This document shows positions 54,446-62,514 of a stretch of 64,000 nucleotides of DNA, one piece after another. A model generated the notes under the pieces. The model made no database searches. It had not been told where the DNA came from and saw only the letters and a program-made list of their open reading frames with translations. The stretch's first letter is position 1, and each line of letters begins with the position of its first letter. The position numbers and the translations under genes were made by a program. This stretch comes from Pseudobacteriovorax antillogorgiicola (lineage in GTDB: Bacteria; Bdellovibrionota_B; Oligoflexia; Oligoflexales; Oligoflexaceae): the NCBI RefSeq assembly GCF_900177345.1, contig NZ_FWZT01000002.1, forward strand, positions 372,001 through 436,000, read 5' to 3'.

Positions 54446-54865
54446 TTAGTACTCATCTTCGCTTTGTGAAGGGTCGTCATTCTGTGAAGGATCATCGTTC
54501 TGGCCTGGGTTGTCACAAGACTCACCATCCTCACAAGTCTCAACACAGTCTTCTTCGATGAAGTCATCACCGCTATTATCGACAGTACACTCAACCGGCG
54601 TCTCAGGTCCTGGCTCTTCAGGCTTACTTGGGCCTTCAGGAGTGTTGGGGCCTTCTACTGGGCAGTCTGCTGTATCGCAAGCTGGTGTTCCAGGGGTTTC
54701 AGTTGTTGGAGTTTCAGGGGTTTCGCAACCATCCTTGTCACTACAGACAACTTCAGGAGGAACTTCGTTACCGCTATTACCACGACCTTTTGAGCCAGTG
54801 AAAGAAGCAGAACCGCAGGCAACGTTGAATAGTACGAGTGTGGATAAGCAAAAAATCAACTTCAT
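54446..54865 (-). CDS. Pro/Glu/Thr-rich lipoprotein
   Basis: 139 residues with lipobox NVAC near residue 17. The rest is low complexity: repeats of ETPxTP, EGPxxPEEPGP and NDDPSQNDDPSQ, with eight cysteines in acidic surroundings (CSDKDGCETP, CDTADCP, CVETCEDGESC). Such chains act as envelope spacers in many bacteria; function unknown. AAGGAA precedes the ATG and a 17-base palindrome lies 48 bases upstream. Confidence 0.6.
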   Translation of the reverse strand: MKLIFCLSTLVLFNVACGSASFTGSKGRGNSGNEVPPEVVCSDKDGCETPETPTTETPGTPACDTADCPVEGPNTPEGPSKPEEPGPETPVECTVDNSGDDFIEEDCVETCEDGESCDNPGQNDDPSQNDDPSQSEDEY

Positions 54866-55193
54866 CTATTTATTCCTTAACAGCAATTTGCAGATTTATC
54901 TTCAAACTCATTAACGCCAATATGGCGTTGATAGGTTGTTTATACGTCGATATGGTATGTATGTCAATAAGAAATGATAGGATTGACAAATTTTTTTTGT
55001 ATCATGAATTATAATAGATAGTTAGCTTTTCGCAGGGAAGTCTGGGCTCAGCGAACTCTGATAAATTGCTGATCTTATTGGCATAATATCCAGAGTGGAG
55101 TATATTCTTGGTTGGCGAGTTGCGGGCACTTTGCCTAAGTGTTCGATATTTCGCACCTTGAAACAATTCAGTTGTGATTTTCGTGGGGATAGA
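54866..55193. other. AT-rich intergenic region between divergent genes
   Basis: 328 bases without a gene. It contains the palindrome at 54913-54929, a TTGACA at 54983-54988 and a TATAAT at 55010-55015 whose 21-base spacing is too long for a standard promoter. The region must drive both flanking genes. Confidence 0.45.
54913..54929. promoter_or_regulatory. 17-base palindrome, probable operator
   Basis: AACGCCA ATA TGGCGTT, seven perfect pairs around a 3-base centre, 48 bases before the start of the Pro/Glu lipoprotein. This is the size and symmetry of a dimeric repressor site; no known consensus recognised. Confidence 0.5.
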
Positions 55194-55655
55194 ATGAAGA
55201 AAATAGCGTTGATTGGCACACTGGTCGTTGGTTTTGTGGCGATTTTGTCGGTGGTGGCGGCCATGAACTTCGGTGAAAAATCGAATATTTACGTGTCTGG
55301 TGAGGTGGTCATTCCAGAGTCCTTTTCTGATAAAATTAATAGTAATATTAGTACTTTATTTGTTGTGGTTTACGATGAAGAAAGCCCGATGCCAATGCCC
55401 TATGGGGCTATGAAGCTCCGCCTGGATCAGGCGCCAGAAGCCGGTGGTAGCCTGCCATTCTTTGTGACTAAGGAGCGCCTTATGGTGATGAGAGAGAACC
55501 AACCACCTCCTTATAAGCTTAGAGTTAAAGCCCGCTTGGATCTTGATGGTAATGCTGGTCGAGATCAGCCAGGAGACCTTACCGGGGAAGCCTCTGGAGT
55601 CGCCCTTGGCACCCAAGATATTACAATCACTATCGATAAATATATCGAGAACTGA
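55194..55655 (+). CDS. Membrane-anchored protein similar to the C-terminal domain of CcmI/CcmH
   Basis: 153 residues from the ATG at 55194 (GTGGGGA upstream); an upstream start at 55095 adds 33 residues. One N-terminal helix (IALIGTLVVGFVAILSVVAAM) anchors a periplasmic beta domain that resembles the Ig/cupredoxin-like tail of CcmI: STLFVVVYDEESPMPMPYGA, then RVKARLDLDGNAGRDQPGDL. This is a separate gene, about 12 kb from the ccm genes. It may help present apocytochromes c, or be an unrelated lipoprotein-like domain. Confidence 0.6.
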   Translation: MKKIALIGTLVVGFVAILSVVAAMNFGEKSNIYVSGEVVIPESFSDKINSNISTLFVVVYDEESPMPMPYGAMKLRLDQAPEAGGSLPFFVTKERLMVMRENQPPPYKLRVKARLDLDGNAGRDQPGDLTGEASGVALGTQDITITIDKYIEN

Positions 55656-55668
55656 TGTTGGGAACTAT

Positions 55669-56343
55669 CTAAGGAGTGGCAGCTTGAGAATCGAGGGGCT
55701 CTGGATTCTCTTGGTCTATCTTTGCAATCAAATCTTCCGCCATGCCAGTAGGTTCAAGCCAGGGCTTGTAGAGGCTGCGGCTCAGCCATACGGGGCAGCG
55801 ATCGTGCCCTGCTGCTATGACCTCTGGAGGAGGGGCCCGCGTAATCACAGCAAATGAGGCGTAGCCCTCCCCACCATCAGGGGATACCCAGCGGTCGTAA
55901 ATCACTGGAACTGCCATAAATGTTTTGGAACTGGGACTTATTTGAATCACTTCTTTTTTACCCTTGCTTGTGACCCACTCAAAAAAGCTTTGTACCATCA
56001 CAATGCCGTGCTGTTTCATAATCAGGGGCCGCCAACTTTTCCGATTAAGAAGAGAGTCAATTCGAGCATTGAACATGTTGTATTTACTTGGTACTTCTGA
56101 TTGTGAGCCGCTGGGTCGAACGCGATACCTCATGGGAGTGACGATCCGTTTGCCCCGCCTCATGGTAACAATAGGAGCAAAGTAATTTGGATAGATCCGC
56201 GGATTCTCTGCGATGATCTTGTACTTCTTAGAGTCTCGTTGAGTCATAGACGCGTACCGAGAGAAGGCATCTTGATCTACTTCAGCGTCAAATTCGATTT
56301 CGAGGTTTTTAAGGTCCTGTTCGATCAACATCGAGTAGCACAT
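55669..56343 (-). CDS. SOS response-associated peptidase (SRAP/HMCES) family protein
   Basis: 224 residues starting MCYS, with the catalytic cysteine at position 2 after removal of Met, the NMFNARIDSL asparagine, the SFFEW glutamate and the AAGHDRCPVWL histidine. SRAP proteins crosslink to abasic sites in single-stranded DNA. The YedK-type features are complete. AGGAG precedes the start. It is divergent from the TldD-like gene. Confidence 0.9.
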   Translation of the reverse strand: MCYSMLIEQDLKNLEIEFDAEVDQDAFSRYASMTQRDSKKYKIIAENPRIYPNYFAPIVTMRRGKRIVTPMRYRVRPSGSQSEVPSKYNMFNARIDSLLNRKSWRPLIMKQHGIVMVQSFFEWVTSKGKKEVIQISPSSKTFMAVPVIYDRWVSPDGGEGYASFAVITRAPPPEVIAAGHDRCPVWLSRSLYKPWLEPTGMAEDLIAKIDQENPEPLDSQAATP

Positions 56344-56408
56344 GGAGTCTAGTCTCCTATTTTAAGCTATGGCTTAGTATTTTATCGTCTCACGATCAAG
56401 GAAAGTTC

Positions 56409-58091
56409 ATGAAAAAAGCTTCTGTTAACAAGGTACGTGATGCGCTGGGAAAAGAACTCAAGCGCTCGATGAGGGAGCTTAAGGCCCCAGGTCATCCTCG
56501 TCCATATTTTATCAGCTACCTGTTTCGTGATGTAGAGTCGTACGAAGTTTGGGGCCGTTATGGAGCCTTGTGTAGTGAAAAAAAAGATCACAAGCGCAAT
56601 TGCTATGCTGATGTTCGCGTTGGTAATTATCGCTACGATCACGTGACAAAGGGTGGGCTGAGCGACAATTCCACGGAAAATGAATCCTACGAGTTGATTG
56701 AAATGCCAGTCGAAGATAGCGAAGATGCGATTCGCTTTGGCCTCTGGCGCTTGACAGATGCAAAGTATCGGGAAGCTGTCTCAGCCTATCATGGACGCAA
56801 GTCCAGAGACGTGAGCTATCTAGATGAAAATAAAACCATGCCTTCGTTTGAAAAACACGCTGCAGTGGTTGATCTGAGTCATATTAAGACCCATAAAGTT
56901 GACTACGAGCATTTTCAGAACTTGGTGAAAAAGGCTAGCTTGGTATTTAAAAAATACCCAGAAATCAAAAGCTCGTTTTGCGAGTTCACGGCTGAAGTGG
57001 TCACAAAGATCTACGTTAGTTCGGAGGGGGTGGAGCGAGTATGGCAGCAGCTGGTATTCAGTCTTAGTGCCTACATGTGGTATCACACCAAAAAGGTGAA
57101 TCAGGACTATACTCTCGTGACCCACACTTGTGATATCAGTGAGCTACCAGACCTGAAAACTTTTAAGCGACAGATCGAGGAGAAAGTCGAGGCGCTCTAC
57201 CAGCTAGAATCGAGTCATGAAATGACCTCTTTTGCGGGGCCTGTTCTACTTGCGCCGAAACCTGCGGGCCTTTTTATTCACGAGGTCGTTGGTCATCGTT
57301 TAGAGGGCAACCGGCTTCTCTCCGAAAACGAAGGTCGCACGTTCAAAGATCGCGTCGGGCAGAAAATCATGCATGAGGGTCTGACGATTTATGACGATCC
57401 AGCCCTCCGTGCCTTTTCAGGAAATACTCTTGTTGGCCACTACCCGTTCGATGATGAAGGAGTAGCGCCGCAGAAGTCGCTTTTAGTGGAAAAAGGTGTG
57501 CTGAAGGGGTTTTTAACCACACGGAGTCCTATAAAAAAGACTCGGCACCGAAGTAACGGACATGCTCGCAATCACTTTCACGAGCGCCCTATTAGCAGGA
57601 TGGGAAACCTTGTGATCGAGAGTCATGATGGCAAAGATTGGGCTGAGTTAAAAGAACAACTGATTCAGCTGGTGAAGAAGAAGAAGGCTCCCTATGGGTT
57701 TATCCTGTTAGAAGTGGAAGGGGGTGAGACGGAAACAGAAGCTTATGACTTCCAGGCCTTCCTTGGTGACATCACGACAGCAGTCAAGGTGTATCCTACA
57801 GGTCGAGAAGTCCTTGTGCGGGGTGTAGACTTTGTTGGTACTCCCCTTAGCAGCCTGGCGAATATCGTTGCAGTAGGCAAGGATTATCATGTCGACAACG
57901 GGTATTGCGGCGCCGAGTCGGGAACGATTCCTGTTTCCACGATTTCACCAGCCTTGTTGCTATCAAACCTAGAGCTTCAGCTAAAAAATCCAGCAAAGGT
58001 AACCCAGTACGCGTTGCCCTTACCTTGGTTTGATCAAAAGGAAACTTCGTCGCGATCTAAACCCAAAAGGCCGAGAAAATCTTCCACGTGA
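56409..58091 (+). CDS. TldD/PmbA-family metalloprotease-like protein
   Basis: 560 residues, longer than E. coli TldD (481). The family's HExxxH zinc motif reads HEVVGHRLEGNRL near residue 290; the C-terminal half (GNLVIESHDG, FILLEVEGGET, VYPTGREVLVRGVDFVGTP) is also typical. TldD/PmbA-type proteins form complexes that degrade or mature peptides. No second member (PmbA/TldE) is in the window. AAGGAAAG precedes the ATG. The 3' end overlaps the convergent YigZ gene by 58 bases. Long N-terminal portion may be partner-specific. Confidence 0.82.
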   Translation: MKKASVNKVRDALGKELKRSMRELKAPGHPRPYFISYLFRDVESYEVWGRYGALCSEKKDHKRNCYADVRVGNYRYDHVTKGGLSDNSTENESYELIEMPVEDSEDAIRFGLWRLTDAKYREAVSAYHGRKSRDVSYLDENKTMPSFEKHAAVVDLSHIKTHKVDYEHFQNLVKKASLVFKKYPEIKSSFCEFTAEVVTKIYVSSEGVERVWQQLVFSLSAYMWYHTKKVNQDYTLVTHTCDISELPDLKTFKRQIEEKVEALYQLESSHEMTSFAGPVLLAPKPAGLFIHEVVGHRLEGNRLLSENEGRTFKDRVGQKIMHEGLTIYDDPALRAFSGNTLVGHYPFDDEGVAPQKSLLVEKGVLKGFLTTRSPIKKTRHRSNGHARNHFHERPISRMGNLVIESHDGKDWAELKEQLIQLVKKKKAPYGFILLEVEGGETETEAYDFQAFLGDITTAVKVYPTGREVLVRGVDFVGTPLSSLANIVAVGKDYHVDNGYCGAESGTIPVSTISPALLLSNLELQLKNPAKVTQYALPLPWFDQKETSSRSKPKRPRKSST

Positions 58092-58624
58092 TCTTTGGGA
58101 ATCTGTACCCAGCACTTCATGTGCTGGGTGTATTCGGTGCTGATCACAGAGCCACCGGCTCGTTCAAGGCAGTACTCCAGATGCCGCTGCTGGTCGTAAG
58201 CCAGGGAAAATGCAATAGGAACTTGTTCGATATAGGGCTCGATCTGGGCGGCTTGAATCACCTCCCGCGCACAGTTGCCGTAAGCGCGCACGAGGCCCCC
58301 TGCCCCGAGCTTGATTCCTCCGAAATAACGAACTACGACGATCGCCGTGTTAATCAGTCGATTGCCTTGAAGGTGATTCAGAATTGGCTTACCGGCTGTT
58401 CCAGATGGCTCTCCATCGTCTGAAGCTCTAATTTGGGCCGTGCCATGATCTCGAATGTGATAGGCAAAGGTGTGGTGGGAGGCGTCCCGATACTCACTTT
58501 TAAGGTCCTGTAAGAACTGATTGAATTCATCTTGGTTGGCACATGGGGAACCGAAACCAATGAAACGGGAGTTTTTTTCTACCGTCTCGATGGTGATCGG
58601 CTTCGTAAATATCTGTTCGCTCAC
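58034..58624 (-). CDS. yigZ: YigZ/IMPACT-family protein
   Basis: 196 residues from a GTG at 58624 (GGAAA upstream). The IMPACT domain is clear: HHTFAYHIRD, SDDGEPSGTAGKPIL and VVVRYFGGIKLGAGGLVRAY, followed by the small C-terminal domain. The eukaryotic relative regulates Gcn2; the bacterial role is not settled. It overlaps the convergent TldD gene by 58 bases and precedes rpsU's stop, on the same strand, by 14 bases. Confidence 0.9.
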   Translation of the reverse strand: MSEQIFTKPITIETVEKNSRFIGFGSPCANQDEFNQFLQDLKSEYRDASHHTFAYHIRDHGTAQIRASDDGEPSGTAGKPILNHLQGNRLINTAIVVVRYFGGIKLGAGGLVRAYGNCAREVIQAAQIEPYIEQVPIAFSLAYDQQRHLEYCLERAGGSVISTEYTQHMKCWVQIPKDHVEDFLGLLGLDRDEVSF

Positions 58625-58638
58625 ATAATTTCCAGAAA

Positions 58639-58836
58639 TTAGGAGTTCATCATCCGAAGCTGCTTGAGGAGCCGCTTTTTAGCTGCTGCAAGTTTTTTCT
58701 TTCGTTTCACCGATGGCTTCTCATAGTGCTGACGCTTTTTAAGTTCAGCAATAGTACCTGCCTTCTCAACTTGCTTTTTAAGAGCTTTGAGTGCTCTCTC
58801 GACGTTGTCTCCGTCTCTTAATCTTACTCCGGGCAT
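58639..58836 (-). CDS. rpsU: 30S ribosomal protein S21
   Basis: 65 residues, strongly basic, with the S21 pattern [19 protein letters not shown] and [19 protein letters not shown]. It sits at the anti-Shine-Dalgarno platform of the small subunit. AGAGGAG lies 6 bases before the ATG. The upstream leader contains a poly-T terminator hairpin ending the aat transcript, so rpsU has its own promoter. YigZ follows 14 bases downstream. Confidence 0.95.
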   Translation of the reverse strand: MPGVRLRDGDNVERALKALKKQVEKAGTIAELKKRQHYEKPSVKRKKKLAAAKKRLLKQLRMMNS

Positions 58837-58943
58837 AGACTCCTCTGTAATAAAATAGTCATTTATACTTACAAAAATTCAGGCTAAGTGCCTAAAATTA
58901 ATCGACTTATGTCCGGGTTTCCCGCAACGGGATGCCCCATGGT

Positions 58944-58985
58944 AAAAAAAAACAGCGCACTAATCCAGCGAAACGTGTCACGCTG
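58944..58985 (-). terminator. Rho-independent terminator between aat and rpsU
   Basis: CAGCG/CGCTG arms (with wobble extension) followed on the minus strand by nine T. It begins 30 bases past the aat stop. Confidence 0.6.
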
Positions 58986-59014
58986 CATAAGAATCGGTAT
59001 AACTTAGCCTTTAG

Positions 59015-59671
59015 TTAAGGCTTTTCTTTCGTGAGCCAGGGAGATTGGTATCGAAACTCTGTGAAGTCGGCAGATTGGGCAATCGCGTCCTTTAGGAGTT
59101 TCTGGTATTCGCTCGCAGGAATTTCGATCGCTCCGAGCCGGGATAGATGAGGGGTTAGAAACTGAACTTCCAGAAGTTGAAAGTTCTGCATTTTTAAATG
59201 CTCTGTAAGAAAATATACAGCGGCTTTCGAGGCATCCGTGACGCGATGAAACTTTGATTCAGCAAAGAACGCGCGGCCCAGTGCAACGCCGTACAACCCC
59301 CCTACTAGATTATTATCTTGCCATACTTCCAACGAATGTGCATGGCCAGCAATATGTAGCTCATGATAGGCTGCCTCAATTTCGTTATTGATCCATGTTT
59401 CTTGCCGGGCAGCGCACTCTTGCATCACTCTAGTGAAACATTGATCGATGGTGGGTACAAATTGATATCGGCGCAAGGATCGTTTCAGTGAGCGAGAAAG
59501 GTGGAAGCGTTCTAGGGGAATGATAGCTCTAGGATCTGGATTAAACCAACAAATCTCTTCAGTTTGCGGATGGGGCATGGGGAAGAAGCCATTTGCATAT
59601 GCGAGCAGGAGAATGTCTTTATTCAAAGTCGTCATGGGCCCGATTCTAGCACGAGTAAACCGATCCAACAT
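59015..59671 (-). CDS. aat: Leucyl/phenylalanyl-tRNA-protein transferase
   Basis: Moves Leu or Phe to N-terminal Arg/Lys of proteins, marking them for ClpAP through ClpS (N-end rule). 218 residues; the start could also be the ATG at 59635, which begins MTTLNKDILLLAYANGFFPM. Family stretches: CWFNPDPRAIIPLERFHLSRS, HAHSLEVWQDNNLVGGLYGV and ESKFHRVTDASKAAVYFL. The N-terminus is shorter than in E. coli, as in other compact members. It follows the GAF/HD-GYP gene by 14 bases. Confidence 0.93.
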   Translation of the reverse strand: MLDRFTRARIGPMTTLNKDILLLAYANGFFPMPHPQTEEICWFNPDPRAIIPLERFHLSRSLKRSLRRYQFVPTIDQCFTRVMQECAARQETWINNEIEAAYHELHIAGHAHSLEVWQDNNLVGGLYGVALGRAFFAESKFHRVTDASKAAVYFLTEHLKMQNFQLLEVQFLTPHLSRLGAIEIPASEYQKLLKDAIAQSADFTEFRYQSPWLTKEKP

Positions 59672-59685
59672 CTAGAAGATGAGGC

Positions 59686-61683
59686 TCACATGGTGGAGTT
59701 GTAAACTTTTGATTCTAAAAAGATGTTAAATAGATCCGAGTCTAGTTTGCCCGCTTTGACTTCCATGTTCAAAATATCTAGGGCTCGATCAACTGGGACA
59801 GCTTTTTTATAAGGGCGATCAGACGCTGTCAGAGCATCATAGATATCAGAGATCGTCATGATCCGGGTTTGCACCGGAATCTCTCCGCCTCTCGCAGAGG
59901 TTGGATAGCCTGAACCATCGAGCTTTTCATGATGCTTGGCAGCAATCTGAGGTACATTTGAGAAAGCCCGTCCCCAAGGAATTTTTCGAAGGAACTCATA
60001 GGTATGATTCACGTGACTTTGAATCTCCGCAAACTCTTCTCTTGTTAAGGAGCCTCGTGATACAGAGAGAGCCTCTAGTTCACGGGCTTTTAAGAAGGGC
60101 TTCTGCTTTTTGTGACAATCGGTAAAGCTAAGATTTGCAATGTCTTTTAGCTTTTCGAAACCACCCTGTTCTAGAACTGTCGGCTCGTTCGATTTAAGGA
60201 TGAACTCAAGGAATTCTTGTAGCTCGTTAAGCTTTCGCTCGTAGGATCGTTTTAGATTTTCTGGTCCGAAGCCAGGAGGGAAGGCTCTTTGATCCTGAAG
60301 GTACTTGATAGTGTCTTCTAGGTATTCTATTTGATGTCGTGATCGAATATGATCAAAACGCTCAAGAACCAGCTCTAGCTCCCATGGATAAAGCTTCTTG
60401 GCTTTGGTCAATACTTGCTCTCGTACTCCCAGCTTACCAAAATCGTGTAGCAAGGAAGCGTATTCAATTTCTTTTAGCTGATTTTTATCAAAGCGAATCG
60501 ATGCGAACTTTCCATGGTCGATATCGTTTAGAAGCTGTGCCATACCAAGAGTCAATTGAGCGACGCGGTTGGAATGACCTGAAGTTGTCGGGTCCCGTTG
60601 CTCGATGGCAGTAACTGAGGCATGGACAAACCCTTCGAATAGCTCTTCCTTTTCCTGGGTTAGCAGCGCGTTTTCTAGGGCAATACCAGCCTGCTGAGCA
60701 ACAATCTCTGCATACTCTACAGAAGCTGACTCGAAAGGGAGAACAAACTCTGAAAAGTCCTTTAGGTTTTTCAAGTTCGGAATATTGTCTTTCTTCCGGT
60801 TAATCAGCTGAATGACGCCGATGACCTGATGGGAAATATCAAACATCGGTAGAGTCAGCATCGAGCGGCATTGATAGCCAATCTTTTCATCCCAAGTGCG
60901 ATCATGCTTTACTTTGAAAGGGTTCTTATCGGGGTCGGGGTCGAGATGGTACAAATCTGGAATATTGATGCTGTGCTCTTTGACCACGGCATTACCAACG
61001 ATAGAGCCTTCTGAAATGGGAATTCTAAACTCGTCAAGTGCTTGGGTGACGGTTTCATTCTGTGTCACCTTGAAAACGATTTCTCCATCATTGCTTCCAT
61101 CCTGGCGCTCCACCACATAAATCGAGCCAGCGTCAGCATTAGTCACTTCACGGGCCTTTAGGAGAATGAGTGACAAAAGCTTATTGGTATCTCGAATACC
61201 ATTGAGTTCTCGTGAAATTCTAAGGACATATTTGACGTGTTCAGAGGTTTCGGCGACCTTCTCTTTATCGGTTGTGGATGAGTGGATGGCCTGCTGTAGA
61301 CGGAAGTGATTATCGATTGTTACGGCTAATTGGATGCCTGAAACAGGGAGGCCTATACCATGTAGGTCACTATCGAGTTCAAGATCCAAAACGTCAGCAT
61401 CGTTATCAAGAAAACTGAGGCAGATGCACAGATGTGAGTCCTGGCGACGTTCGAAGAATGGTCGAAATGATTGCTTGTCATTCCAAACAGATTTTTCAAC
61501 AATAACCAAGTGGATGGGGCCAGAGCTGAGGCTCAACACTCCATCTGTGGGATACTCCACTTCATAGGCCTGAAAGTATTCGTTGCTTGAAATCGTCGCG
61601 ACAAGCGATTCAAAGGTTTGAATATCTAGGTCTTTAAGAACGTCTAAATGTTCTTGTTTAACAACTTTTTTTGCCGTACTCAT
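59686..61683 (-). CDS. GAF-HD-GYP protein with an unusual internal insert
   Basis: 665 residues. Residues 1-150 are a poorly defined N-terminal part. A GAF domain lies at about 160-345 (LLSLILLKAREVTNADAGSIYVV, CRSMLTLPMFDISHQVIGVI). The HD-GYP domain follows: SGHSNRVAQL, LLHDFGKLG near residue 412, and HHEKLDGSGYP near 588. The distance from HD to GYP is about 179 residues against 66 in the sister gene at 53 kb, so roughly 110 extra, helical residues (PPGFGPENLKRSYERKLNEL and beyond) interrupt the domain. Probably cyclic-di-GMP signalling. Confidence 0.85.
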   Translation of the reverse strand: MSTAKKVVKQEHLDVLKDLDIQTFESLVATISSNEYFQAYEVEYPTDGVLSLSSGPIHLVIVEKSVWNDKQSFRPFFERRQDSHLCICLSFLDNDADVLDLELDSDLHGIGLPVSGIQLAVTIDNHFRLQQAIHSSTTDKEKVAETSEHVKYVLRISRELNGIRDTNKLLSLILLKAREVTNADAGSIYVVERQDGSNDGEIVFKVTQNETVTQALDEFRIPISEGSIVGNAVVKEHSINIPDLYHLDPDPDKNPFKVKHDRTWDEKIGYQCRSMLTLPMFDISHQVIGVIQLINRKKDNIPNLKNLKDFSEFVLPFESASVEYAEIVAQQAGIALENALLTQEKEELFEGFVHASVTAIEQRDPTTSGHSNRVAQLTLGMAQLLNDIDHGKFASIRFDKNQLKEIEYASLLHDFGKLGVREQVLTKAKKLYPWELELVLERFDHIRSRHQIEYLEDTIKYLQDQRAFPPGFGPENLKRSYERKLNELQEFLEFILKSNEPTVLEQGGFEKLKDIANLSFTDCHKKQKPFLKARELEALSVSRGSLTREEFAEIQSHVNHTYEFLRKIPWGRAFSNVPQIAAKHHEKLDGSGYPTSARGGEIPVQTRIMTISDIYDALTASDRPYKKAVPVDRALDILNMEVKAGKLDSDLFNIFLESKVYNSTM

Positions 61684-61791
61684 GAGTACTCTTATGAAAT
61701 GGGTGCAGCTTAGAAACGTGTTTTGCTTGTAGCTACCTCTATTCTATTACAAATGCGACTTAATGCCAATATGACCTATAAAGGACAGAAT

Positions 61792-62514
61792 ATGGATACC
61801 GGACTGATCATCGACCTTGAAACCACAGGAATTGATCCAGAAACAGACAAAATTATCGAGCTCGGGCTTATCGAATTTAGGATATCAGAAGACGTACCCG
61901 TTCCTGCCATCACGAATATGTACGGTGCGGTTGAAGATCCGAAGCAGGCTTTGAGCGAAGAGATAAAAAAGATTACTGGACTCGACGACTATATGCTTCA
62001 AGGACAGAAAATAGATTGGGTCTATGTGCGAGCAGCGATCCAAAGAAGCTCTATCATCATTGCTCACAACGCTGATTTTGATCGTAGCTTCTTAGAAAAA
62101 AGGGCAGAACTTGCCGGGCTAGAGGATGCTCACTGGGCTTGTTCAATGAAACACATCGATTGGGCTAAACATGGCTTCAAGACCCGAGCCTTAAATTACC
62201 TTGCTGCCGATCATGGCTTTGTCAACTCATTTGCTCACAGAGCACTATTCGACTGTGCCACCACCTTTAGGTTGATGAGCCCTTATTTTGCAGAGCTGGT
62301 TCGGAAGTCATTTATGAAAGAATATCGGGTTTTTGCGACCGCAGCGCCATTTGAATCTAAAGATAAACTGAAGGCTAGGGCTTACCGATGGGATGGTGCA
62401 AAGAGGGTCTGGTACAAAACAGTTCTAGAAGACATGATCGAAAGTGAAAGAGTTTTCTTAGCTGAAGAAGTTTACCCCGATGCCGACCTTCACGAAGAGC
62501 TGATACTTTCATAG
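61792..62514 (+). CDS. DEDDh 3'-5' exonuclease
   Basis: 240 residues from the ATG at 61792, with AAGGAC 6 bases upstream; an earlier start at 61723 adds 23 residues. The exonuclease motifs are LIIDLETTGID, IIAHNADFDRSFL and FAHRALFDCATT. A C-terminal extension of about 60 residues (KDKLKARAYRWDGAKRVWYKTV) is seen in some phage- and bacterial-type exonucleases. It is distinct from the epsilon-like enzyme at 21.8 kb. The 3' end overlaps the next, convergent gene by 25 bases. Confidence 0.85.
   Translation: MDTGLIIDLETTGIDPETDKIIELGLIEFRISEDVPVPAITNMYGAVEDPKQALSEEIKKITGLDDYMLQGQKIDWVYVRAAIQRSSIIIAHNADFDRSFLEKRAELAGLEDAHWACSMKHIDWAKHGFKTRALNYLAADHGFVNSFAHRALFDCATTFRLMSPYFAELVRKSFMKEYRVFATAAPFESKDKLKARAYRWDGAKRVWYKTVLEDMIESERVFLAEEVYPDADLHEELILS

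Noticed and set aside
54983-55015. TTGACA and TATAAT as a promoter for the gene at 55.2 kb.
   Set aside because: The spacing is 21 bases, well outside the usual 16-19.
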